This document shows positions 33,339 through 39,186 of a DNA stretch of 39,186 bases, in pieces. Location: the NCBI GenBank assembly GCA_948566455.1, contig CAOYQO010000028.1, positions 1 through 39,186 on the forward strand, in the 5' to 3' direction. The DNA is from an uncultured Phocaeicola sp. (GTDB lineage Bacteria > Bacteroidota > Bacteroidia > Bacteroidales > Bacteroidaceae). The position numbers and the translations under genes were made by a program. Every line of letters begins with the position of its first letter. The stretch's first letter is position 1. Under the pieces are notes generated by a model. That model made no database searches. It was not told the origin of the DNA and worked only from the letters and a program-made list of their open reading frames with translations.

Positions 33339-33742
33339 TCCTGCTCGAATTTCTGTGTCAATGCTATAATTTCACGGCTCACCGCTACAAGCTGGCGGGT
33401 GGTTTCTTCCAATTTATAAAGCAATGCCATCGCTTTTTTCTCGGAAAAACGGCTCTTGAGTTCCCTTACAACTTGGTTGTAATTCACTCCGATCCTGCGG
33501 AATTGGGCGTTCAGGTCGGAGAGTCCGGCGTAGTATTCGGGAAAGGAATTATCTACTTTAATGACCTTAAATTCCTCCCCGAACACACGGGCTTTGATAA
33601 AAACCGCTTTCGCGTACTCGCCCGACTGCTCGTACATGGTGAGGAAACGGGCATGTTCCTCGTCATCAAAACGTACCATCACGCAGTGCGTCTTGGGGTT
33701 CAACTTCGGGATGCGTCCCGTTCTCTTTGTCTTTTCTTTCAT
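33317..33742 (-). CDS. mobA: MobA relaxosome accessory protein
   Basis: A 141-residue basic protein of the Bacteroides MobA type. It has a ribbon-helix-helix-like N-terminal part (NPKTHCVMVRFDDEEHARFLTMYEQSGEYAKAVFIKARVFG) and a helical C-terminal half (LSDLNAQFRRIGVNYNQVVRELKSRF...KLEETTRQLVAVSREI). This family assists the relaxase at oriT. The ATG follows the small-RNA target motif by 5 nt. The mob promoter candidate is at 34004-33997, giving a leader of about 250 nt that contains the oriT hairpins. Confidence 0.88.
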   Translation of the reverse strand: MKEKTKRTGRIPKLNPKTHCVMVRFDDEEHARFLTMYEQSGEYAKAVFIKARVFGEEFKVIKVDNSFPEYYAGLSDLNAQFRRIGVNYNQVVRELKSRFSEKKAMALLYKLEETTRQLVAVSREIIALTQKFEQEWLRTSM

Positions 33743-33747
33743 CTAAC

Positions 33748-33762
33748 GTGGATTTTAGTGGT
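33748..33762 (-). promoter_or_regulatory. Small-RNA target motif in the mobA leader
   Basis: On the mob strand the sequence is ACCACTAAAATCCAC, the exact reverse complement of 12083-12097 of the candidate small RNA. It ends 5 nt before the mobA ATG. Confidence 0.6.
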
Positions 33763-33843
33763 ATCACGACAAAAGCCACTCTTCAACGCCTACGGCAGTT
33801 TGGGGCAGTCCGACTTCGGAGGACAGCCCGGCTCCCTGCAAGG

Positions 33844-33937
33844 GCAAGGTGTGGCGGGTTACCCGCTGCCTTTTGAGTTACTCAAAAGACACCTTGCTCT
33901 ATTCTTGTGAATAGAAAAATCCGTCGGGGGACGGATT
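33844..33937. other. oriT: Putative oriT with nested hairpins
   Basis: An outer 9-bp stem GCAAGGTGT/ACACCTTGC (33844-33852 with 33889-33897) encloses two hairpins: GCGGG-TTA-CCCGC (33854-33866) and CTTTTGAGT-T-ACTCAAAAG (33870-33888). Together they form a three-way junction. CTATTC-TTGT-GAATAG (33899-33914) and AATCCGTC-GGGG-GACGGATT (33918-33937) follow. It lies between the divergent mob and tra operons next to mobA, where oriT of CTnDOT-type elements lies. I cannot locate the nick site. Confidence 0.6.
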
Positions 33938-33996
33938 GTAGTCAGCCTATCACGGTTGCCATTCGGTCGTGAACAGTAAGCCTTGTCGCTTGGGAG

Positions 33997-34004
33997 CAAA
34001 AGTA
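33997..34004 (-). promoter_or_regulatory. Putative mob operon promoter -7 box
   Basis: TACTTTTG on the minus strand is an exact TAnnTTTG match, with ATTG about 20 nt further upstream. The second 36-bp element lies about 35 bp upstream of it. Confidence 0.45.
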
Positions 34005-34039
34005 CAGCCTTTATCCACCTGATTTTCAATGCTGAAAGT

Positions 34040-34075
34040 GCCACAAGGTTCCATACGGAAGCCACAAGCTGCCAC
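34040..34075 (+). repeat. Dispersed 36-bp element, copy 2 of 3
   Basis: It begins GCCACAAGGT and ends GCCACAAGCT-GCCAC, like 7973-8008, with differences at only a few central positions. It lies in the mob-tra divergent region upstream of the mob -7 box. Confidence 0.85.
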
Positions 34076-34247
34076 CACTTTGCAAAACGATACAAGTGAA
34101 GAATATTCGTCGTTTATTTGCCGGAGAATTGAACGTACAGCGGGATAAATATCGGAATGAACCGATGTCGGAAGGTTCGGTTTCATGTATGAATGTACGA
34201 ACCGACAACGCAAGGAAGCATCCGATTTCGCAATGTAAATTTTACCG

Positions 34248-34320
34248 TATGTTTAATTTTCCGGCGGTTGATTTCAACCAAAAATGCGATTACCCAACTT
34301 TGGTTGGTAACAACGTTGGG
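34248..34320 (+). promoter_or_regulatory. Putative tra promoter region with dyads
   Basis: GGTTG-ATTT-CAACC (34266-34279) and CCCAAC...GTTGGG (34293-34298 with 34315-34320) are inverted repeats. The second encloses a near-consensus -7 box (CAACTTTG, 34295-34302), and TATGTTTA (34248-34255) is another candidate. Transcription would start about 130 nt or more before traA. The rest of 34076-34436 shows no convincing gene. Confidence 0.4.
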
Positions 34321-34436
34321 CAGTTGATAGGTAGGAACAGGCAGCCGGATGAAAATTACGATTTACGAACCATCGGAATAATGAATGTTTGAAGAAATAA
34401 ATAAACGATTGTATCACCATTAAAACGAATGAAAGA

Positions 34437-35192
34437 ATGAATGAACCAATTTATGTAGCTTTCTCCACGCAGAAAGGCGGAGCAGGCAAAACGACTCTGA
34501 CAGTACTTACCGCAAGCTATCTCCATTATGTCAAGGGATATAATGTGGCAGTGGTGGATTGTGATTTTCCACAGTACAGCATCAAGGATATGCGGGAGCG
34601 TGACATGACATCGGCAACCGGGGATGACCATTACAAGGCAATGGCTTACGAGCAGTTCAAACGCCTGCAAAAAAAGGCTTATCCCGTAATAAGCAGCAGA
34701 CCGGAGGACGCACCAGACAATGCCGCCAAACTTGTTAAGTCGGGACAGCCTCTGGATTTTATATTCTTTGACCTGCCGGGAACCATCAACAATGCGAGCA
34801 TTGTCAATACGATTGCCACGATGGATTATATATTCTGCCCCATAGCTGCGGATCGTGTGGTTATGGAAAGCTCTATCCGCTTTGCTTCCATCATTCACGA
34901 ACACATGATAAGTACGGGCAAAACGAATGTCAAGGGACTGTATATGCTGTGGAATATGGTGGACGGGCGAGAAAAGACAGAACTGTATGGAATGTATGAA
35001 AAGGTGTGCGCGGAAATGGCACTTCCCGTCATGAAAACATTCCTGCCTGACAGTAAGCGTTTCCGCAAAGAAGCAGCAACGGAACGAAAGCAGGTATTTC
35101 GCTCGACTATTTTCCCTGCGGACAAGATATTGGTACGTGGTAGTAATCTGGATACCCTTGTGGACGAGATACTGACCATCATAAAAAAGTAG
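34437..35192 (+). CDS. traA: TraA, ParA/MinD-type ATPase
   Basis: A 251-residue ATPase with a deviant Walker A (STQKGGAGKTTLTVL, about 9-23), the following AVVDCDFPQYSIKDMRERD, and DFIFFDLPGTINN as Walker B region. It is the first gene of the tra operon in CTnDOT-type elements. ParA-type proteins here probably help position or segregate the transfer machinery or the excised circle; the exact role is not known. The next gene starts 3 nt after its stop. Confidence 0.9.
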   Translation: MNEPIYVAFSTQKGGAGKTTLTVLTASYLHYVKGYNVAVVDCDFPQYSIKDMRERDMTSATGDDHYKAMAYEQFKRLQKKAYPVISSRPEDAPDNAAKLVKSGQPLDFIFFDLPGTINNASIVNTIATMDYIFCPIAADRVVMESSIRFASIIHEHMISTGKTNVKGLYMLWNMVDGREKTELYGMYEKVCAEMALPVMKTFLPDSKRFRKEAATERKQVFRSTIFPADKILVRGSNLDTLVDEILTIIKK

Positions 35193-35195
35193 GCT

Positions 35196-35624
35196 ATGGC
35201 GAAAAAGTTAAAGATAGACACCATTGATGAGAATTTCATCATCAACTCTTTCAGGCAGGATGAACCCGTACTCCCAACGGTGGAAAAGCAGGCGGAGGTG
35301 CGGGAAGAGGAAAAGCCGGAAGAGGAGGAAATTCCGATACCGACTAAACAGCCCGTTGAAGAACCCCGCCGCCGGAAACAGAAAGCGAAGGATGGGGACT
35401 ATCAGGAGTTGTTTTTCAAAGAAGCTGAAATATCCGCCCGTTTTGGAAAAACAGTCTATGTGCGGAAAGTCTATCATGAGCGGATACAACGGATAGTAAG
35501 GATTATCGCAAAGGATGAAGTGTCTTTGTTCAGCTATATAGACAATGTGCTGGCACATCACTTCGCTACCTTTCAGGACGATATAACTGCATTGTATAAC
35601 GAACGTAACGATTCAATTTTTTAA
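35196..35624 (+). CDS. traB: TraB-type protein (DUF3408)
   Basis: A 142-residue protein. The N-terminal half is charged and disordered-looking (EKQAEVREEEKPEEEEIPIPTKQPVEEPRRRKQKAKDG). The C-terminal half has the DUF3408 pattern: YQELFFKEAEISARFGKTVYVRKVYHERIQRIVRIIAKDEVSLFSYIDNVLAHHFATFQDDI, which is ribbon-helix-helix-like. It may act as a DNA-binding partner of the ParA-type TraA, as ParB/RHH proteins do elsewhere; that is inference. It follows traA by 3 nt and precedes traD by 2 nt. Confidence 0.8.
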   Translation: MAKKLKIDTIDENFIINSFRQDEPVLPTVEKQAEVREEEKPEEEEIPIPTKQPVEEPRRRKQKAKDGDYQELFFKEAEISARFGKTVYVRKVYHERIQRIVRIIAKDEVSLFSYIDNVLAHHFATFQDDITALYNERNDSIF

Positions 35625-35626
35625 GT

Positions 35627-36325
35627 ATGGAAACTATCTTGATATGCCTATTGCTGCTTTATAACGCATGGCTGGTACATTATATCCTGTTTGGAAGACA
35701 GCAAGGAAACAATGCTCCGGCAAAGAAAAAACCGCCGATAAAGCCGCCTGAAGCAGCGGATGATATTGTCGGCAAGAGCCGGTTCAAAATACAGCCGAAA
35801 GTGCCACAAGCTACCATCCCGGAGCCACAAGCCGCCACAGAGATTGAAGATGAGGATGTTACGGATATTGCCGTTACATTTGCCGACGGAAAGGACGAAG
35901 AACCTGCGGCACGGATACCCGACGATGAGCTGGACGAAGCGTTTTCCGACATCCGCATGGATGATATTCCGGTAGGATATGCGGAGGGTGACGAGGAAGG
36001 GCGGATACCCGCCAAAAGGTTAGCCACCGGAGCCAGCTTCGAGGAAATCGGCGAAGCGGTGAACATAGCCGACAACCCGAAAGCCACTGCGGAAGAGCGG
36101 AGGCGTGCCGGACAGATATTTTCGGATATGGAAGGCAACGAACTTTTCAACAAGATGATTGGAAGTAACCCTGAACGGGCGAAAAAAATAACGGGGTTAA
36201 TGGATGAAATTTCCGGTAAGACTATCTCTGGGGAGGGAAAGGCGGTCGGTAATGTAGTCCATCCCCAAAATATTTCCGAAGTGCCTGCGGACATCAGCGG
36301 GTTCGACATCCGGGATTTTGTGTAA
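35627..36325 (+). CDS. traD: TraD-type conjugation protein
   Basis: A 232-residue protein with one N-terminal membrane segment (METILICLLLLYNAWLVHYILF), a long acidic/proline-rich region (about 28-115) and a conserved-looking C-terminal domain (RLATGASFEEIGEAVNIADNPKATAEERRRAGQIFSDMEGNELFNKMI). It matches the protein called TraD in Bacteroides elements (I believe DUF4122). Its function is unknown; the layout suggests a membrane-anchored adaptor. The coding sequence contains the third 36-bp element (35803-35838), read as VPQATIPEPQAAT. Confidence 0.72.
   Translation: METILICLLLLYNAWLVHYILFGRQQGNNAPAKKKPPIKPPEAADDIVGKSRFKIQPKVPQATIPEPQAATEIEDEDVTDIAVTFADGKDEEPAARIPDDELDEAFSDIRMDDIPVGYAEGDEEGRIPAKRLATGASFEEIGEAVNIADNPKATAEERRRAGQIFSDMEGNELFNKMIGSNPERAKKITGLMDEISGKTISGEGKAVGNVVHPQNISEVPADISGFDIRDFV
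35803..35838 (+). repeat. Dispersed 36-bp element, copy 3 of 3 (inside traD)
   Basis: It begins GCCACAAGCT and ends GCCACAAGCC-GCCAC, with the same core spacing as the two intergenic copies, but is read as codons of traD. Confidence 0.8.
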
Positions 36326-36374
36326 CGATTAAAAAAGTAACGGACAATGAAACAGAAAGAGTACGGATAAGCGG

Positions 36375-36456
36375 AGTGCCGCCACTAAAATCCAAAAAGT
36401 AAAAACAGTATCAACCGCTGCCCGGAAGCAGAGCCTATCCAACTCTGCCCGGCAGC
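36375..36456 (+). promoter_or_regulatory. traE leader: long small-RNA target followed by a hairpin
   Basis: Positions 36375-36394 pair with 12084-12103 of the candidate small RNA (20 pairs, one G-U). Positions 36398-36415 pair with 12065-12082 (17 of 18). Immediately after is a strong hairpin, GCTGCC...GGCAGC (36417-36422 with 36451-36456) enclosing GCAGAG/CTCTGC (36428-36433 with 36443-36448). No T-run follows, so it is not a plain intrinsic terminator. The gap between traD and traE is otherwise gene-free. Confidence 0.65.
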
Positions 36457-36475
36457 ACAAATTCAAAAAGTATTT

Positions 36476-36775
36476 ATGACAAAGAAACAGATTCTTTTCT
36501 CGGCAGCCTGTTTGATGGCTGCATCCTCCGCAATGGCACAAGGCAACGGTATGGCGGGTATCACAGAAGCCACCAATATGGTAACGTCATATTTTGACCC
36601 GGCGACAAAGCTGATTTATGCGATTGGAGCCGTCGTGGGCTTGATTGGTGGAGTCAAGGTGTACGGCAAGTTCTCTTCGGGCGATCCCGATACCTCCAAA
36701 ACTGCCGCTTCGTGGTTCGGTGCGTGTATCTTCCTGATTGTAGCCGCCACAATCCTGCGTTCATTCTTCTTATAA
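36476..36775 (+). CDS. traE: TraE, DUF4134 VirB2-like pilin subunit
   Basis: A 99-residue protein with a signal peptide (MTKKQILFSAACLMAASSAMAQ), then GNGMAGITEATNMVTSYFDPATKLIYAIGAVVGLIGGVKVYGKFSSGDPDTSKTAASWFGACIFLIVAATILRSFF with two hydrophobic helices. This is the DUF4134/TraE type, similar in design to VirB2/TrbC pilins of type IV secretion. It begins the channel-component part of the operon after a 150-nt gap. It is followed 8 nt later by traF. Confidence 0.9.
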   Translation: MTKKQILFSAACLMAASSAMAQGNGMAGITEATNMVTSYFDPATKLIYAIGAVVGLIGGVKVYGKFSSGDPDTSKTAASWFGACIFLIVAATILRSFFL

Positions 36776-36783
36776 GCAGCGTT

Positions 36784-37107
36784 ATGGCAGAGTTTCCAAT
36801 CAACAGGGGGATTGGAAAGTCGGTTGAGTTCAAAGGGTTAAAGGCGCAGTACCTATTCATATTTATAGGAGGTCTGCTTGCCGTCTTTATCCTCTTTATA
36901 ATCATGTATCTGGTTGGTATCAACCAATGGGTATGTATCGGGTTCGGGCTGGTCGCCGCATCGGTTCTGGTGTGGCAGACCTTCGCCCTGAACGCCAAGT
37001 ATGGCGAACACGGCCTGATGAAGATGCAAGCCCGTGGGAGCCATCCCAAATACATCATCAACCGCTGTAAAATCCCCAAACTATTCAAAAAAAGGAGGAA
37101 GAAATGA
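36784..37107 (+). CDS. traF: TraF, DUF4133 VirB3-like protein
   Basis: A 107-residue protein: MAEFPINRGIGKSVEFKGLKAQYLFIFIGGLLAVFILFIIMYLVGINQWVCIGFGLVAASVLVWQTFALNAKYGEHGLMKMQARGSHPKYI with a basic tail. It has two adjacent membrane segments. This is the DUF4133/VirB3-like inner-membrane component. The start at 36784 is chosen over the open frame from 36712, which would overlap traE. The stop overlaps the traG start (ATGA). Confidence 0.9.
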   Translation: MAEFPINRGIGKSVEFKGLKAQYLFIFIGGLLAVFILFIIMYLVGINQWVCIGFGLVAASVLVWQTFALNAKYGEHGLMKMQARGSHPKYIINRCKIPKLFKKRRKK

Positions 37108-39186
37108 GAAATACATTAAAAGCGAGTACATTGGAGAGCAAGTTTCCATTGCTTTCAGTGGAACATGGCTGCATCGTCAGCAAGGATGCCGACATCACGG
37201 TAGGCTTCCGGGTGGAACTGCCCGAACTCTATACCGTCACTTCGGCGGAATACGAGGCGATACACGCCACATGGGTAAAGGCGATGAAGGTGCTGCCGGA
37301 TTACTGCATCGTCCACAAGCAGGACATCTTCATTCGTGAAACCTACAAGCCGGACACGGACAGGGAAGACATGAGTTTTCTCAGCCGTTCATTCGAGCGT
37401 CATTTCAATGAACGCCCGTATCTGAACCATTACTGCTACCTGTTCTTGACGAAAACGACAAAGGAGCGCAGCCGCACCCAAAGCAATTTCAGCACCCTTT
37501 GCCGGGGCTTCATCGTTCCGAAGGAGATAAAGGACAAGGAGGCGGTAACGAAGTTTCTGGAATCCGTCGGGCAGTTCGCCAGCATCCTGAACGAAAGCGG
37601 CTATCTCGGTTTACGGCAGCTCACCGATGAGGAAATAACCGGAACGGATACCGAAGCGGGTATTATTGAGAAATACTTTTCATTGTCTCAGACCGACACG
37701 ACCACGCTGGAAGACATTACCCTGAAAGCGGACGAAATGAAAATCGGGGACAACTACCTGTGCCTGCATACCCTTTCGGATGTGGAAGACCTGCCGGGGG
37801 AAGTGGCTACCGACAGCCGGTACGAAAAATTATCGACCGACCGGAGCGACTGCCGTTTGTCCTTTGCGGCTCCCATCGGGCTGCTGCTGCCGTGCAACCA
37901 TATTTATAACCAATATGTGTTTATCGACGACAGTGCCGCCAATTTGCAGAAATTCGAGAAGATGGCGAAGAATATGCACTCGCTTTCGAGGTACAGCCGT
38001 TCCAACCAAATCAACAAGGAGTGGATCGACGAGTACCTGAACGAGGCGCACTCTTTCGGGCTGACTTCGGTACGCTGCCATTGTAACGTGATGGCGTGGA
38101 GCGATGACCGTGAGGAACTGAAACGGATTAGGAACGAGGTAGGAAGTCAGTTGGCACAAATGGAGTGCAAGCCACGCCACAACACCGTCGATACGCCGAC
38201 GCTTTTCTGGGCTGCCATTCCCGGCAATGCCGCCGATTTTCCGGCAGAGGAAAGTTTCTACACGTTCATCGAGCAGGCGGTCTGTTTCTTCTCCCAGGAA
38301 ACGAACTACCGGAACTCGCCGTCGCCTTTCGGCATCAAGATGGTGGACAGGCTGACGGGAAAGCCGCTGCATCTGGATATTTCCGACCTGCCGATGAAAA
38401 AGGGAATCATCACGAACAGAAACAAATTCGTATTGGGACCGAGCGGTTCGGGAAAATCCTTTTTCATGAACCACCTCGTCCGCCAATATTACGAGCAGGG
38501 CACGCACGTCGTTTTAGTGGACACGGGTAACTCCTATCAGGGGCTTTGCGAGATGATAAACAAGAAGACCAAAGGGGACGACGGGATTTATTTCACGTAC
38601 ACCGAAGAGAAGCCCATCAGCTTCAACCCGTTCTACACGGATGATTTTGTCTATGACGTGGAGAAAAAGGACAGCATCAAGACACTGCTCCTGACACTCT
38701 GGAAAAGCGAGAACGATAAAATCACCAAAACGGAATCGGGTGAATTGGGAAGTGCGGTAACGGCGTACATCGACCGTATCAAGGCTGACCGCAGCATCAC
38801 GCCCAACTTCAACACGTTCTATGAGTTTATGCGGGACGACTACCGCCACGAATTGGAAAGCAGGGCGATTAAGGTAAGTAAGGATGACTTTAATATCGAC
38901 AATTTCCTTACCACGCTCCGGCAATATTACAGTGGCGGACGGTATGACTTCCTGCTGAACTCCCGTGAGAACATCGACCTGCTCGGCAAACGGTTCATCG
39001 TATTCGAGATTGACGCGATTAAGGAAAATCGTGAACTTTTTCCGGTTGTCACCATCATTATCATGGAGGCTTTTATCAACAAAATGAGGCGGTTAAAGGG
39101 TATCCGCAAACAACTTATCGTGGAGGAAGCATGGCTGCGACATGTAAGTCTTGTATATGATTGTTTAACATTCCATTCCACGCGCT
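37104..39186 (+). CDS. traG: TraG, VirB4-type conjugation ATPase, 3' end beyond window and possibly interrupted
   Basis: Open from ATG 37104 to the window edge (about 694 codons; CTnDOT-type TraG is about 830 residues). The N-terminal VirB4 domain (STLESKFPLLSVEHGCIVSKDADITVGF) leads to Walker A at residues 445-452 (GPSGSGKS) and the Walker B-like QLIVEEAW near 670-677. It powers pilus/channel assembly. GGAGG six bases before the ATG (37094-37098) is a real Shine-Dalgarno sequence, rare here. After Trp677 (39132-39134) the protein reads LRHVSLVYDCLTFHSTR. This does not look like the family continuation I expect (AWKA...), so an insertion may begin at 39135. Confidence 0.85.
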   Translation, partial: MRNTLKASTLESKFPLLSVEHGCIVSKDADITVGFRVELPELYTVTSAEYEAIHATWVKAMKVLPDYCIVHKQDIFIRETYKPDTDREDMSFLSRSFERHFNERPYLNHYCYLFLTKTTKERSRTQSNFSTLCRGFIVPKEIKDKEAVTKFLESVGQFASILNESGYLGLRQLTDEEITGTDTEAGIIEKYFSLSQTDTTTLEDITLKADEMKIGDNYLCLHTLSDVEDLPGEVATDSRYEKLSTDRSDCRLSFAAPIGLLLPCNHIYNQYVFIDDSAANLQKFEKMAKNMHSLSRYSRSNQINKEWIDEYLNEAHSFGLTSVRCHCNVMAWSDDREELKRIRNEVGSQLAQMECKPRHNTVDTPTLFWAAIPGNAADFPAEESFYTFIEQAVCFFSQETNYRNSPSPFGIKMVDRLTGKPLHLDISDLPMKKGIITNRNKFVLGPSGSGKSFFMNHLVRQYYEQGTHVVLVDTGNSYQGLCEMINKKTKGDDGIYFTYTEEKPISFNPFYTDDFVYDVEKKDSIKTLLLTLWKSENDKITKTESGELGSAVTAYIDRIKADRSITPNFNTFYEFMRDDYRHELESRAIKVSKDDFNIDNFLTTLRQYYSGGRYDFLLNSRENIDLLGKRFIVFEIDAIKENRELFPVVTIIIMEAFINKMRRLKGIRKQLIVEEAWLRHVSLVYDCLTFHSTR

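Noticed and set aside
34096..34392. 98-codon plus-strand ORF in the oriT-tra region
   Set aside because: No recognisable domain, it overlaps the dyads and candidate promoters of tra, and its composition is unlike neighbouring genes.

Overview
The window is Bacteroidales DNA (Bacteroides/Phocaeicola/Parabacteroides type). The evidence is the CTnDOT-family gene content, the Bacteroides -7 promoter box (TAnnTTTG) in front of many genes, lipoproteins and outer-membrane families typical of the order, and almost no Shine-Dalgarno sequences. Most of it, from about 2.8 kb to the right edge, is an integrative and conjugative element (ICE) of the CTnDOT type. It lacks the tetQ-rteA-rteB block of the classical element and carries unusual cargo instead.

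Layout. 1-2.5 kb: a separate small island with a YhcG/DUF1016 nuclease (cut by the window edge) and a tyrosine recombinase, both leftward, ending near a tRNA-3'-end-like sequence. 2.8-7.1 kb: an IntDOT-like integrase (Ser259 in place of the first catalytic Arg), a RhuM-like protein, a phosphoribosyltransferase-like protein and a leftward DUF2971-DUF3883 pair. 7.2-12.0 kb: the excision operon xis2c-xis2d-orf3-exc, with a palindrome at its promoter that is a candidate RteC site. 12.03-12.13 kb: a candidate RteR-type small RNA. 12.1-19.0 kb: an inserted membrane-protein gene, a DUF1896 protein and a 1906-residue methylase-helicase. 19.0-27.9 kb: AT-richer cargo with a GNAT acetyltransferase, a divergent Kelch/DUF4907 and DUF4270/outer-membrane-protein locus, a LytS/LytTR two-component pair, a receiver-less LytTR protein and a secreted TonB-C protein. 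28.1-29.9 kb: an AraC-type regulator and rteC. 30.0-33.7 kb: leftward mobA-mobB-mobC. 33.7-34.4 kb: oriT/promoter region rich in inverted repeats. 34.4 kb to the end: the tra operon (traA, traB, traD, traE, traF, traG).

How it works together. RteC is expected to switch on the xis2c operon. Xis2c, Xis2d and Exc work with Int to excise the element and, in CTnDOT, also activate mob and tra. The mob proteins process oriT, and the tra proteins build the mating channel.

Main discovery. The small RNA downstream of exc carries a stretch antisense to a motif (ACCACTAAAATCCAC) that recurs in the leaders of exc, the DUF1896 gene, mobA and traE. The match to the traE leader is almost continuous over about 40 nt. 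This suggests one RNA acting on several transfer genes. Other structures worth attention are three dispersed copies of a 36-bp element with about 10.5-bp internal periodicity, a three-way-junction-like fold at oriT, a 22-bp-period palindromic array, and a reading frame in traG that leaves the family pattern just before the window ends.
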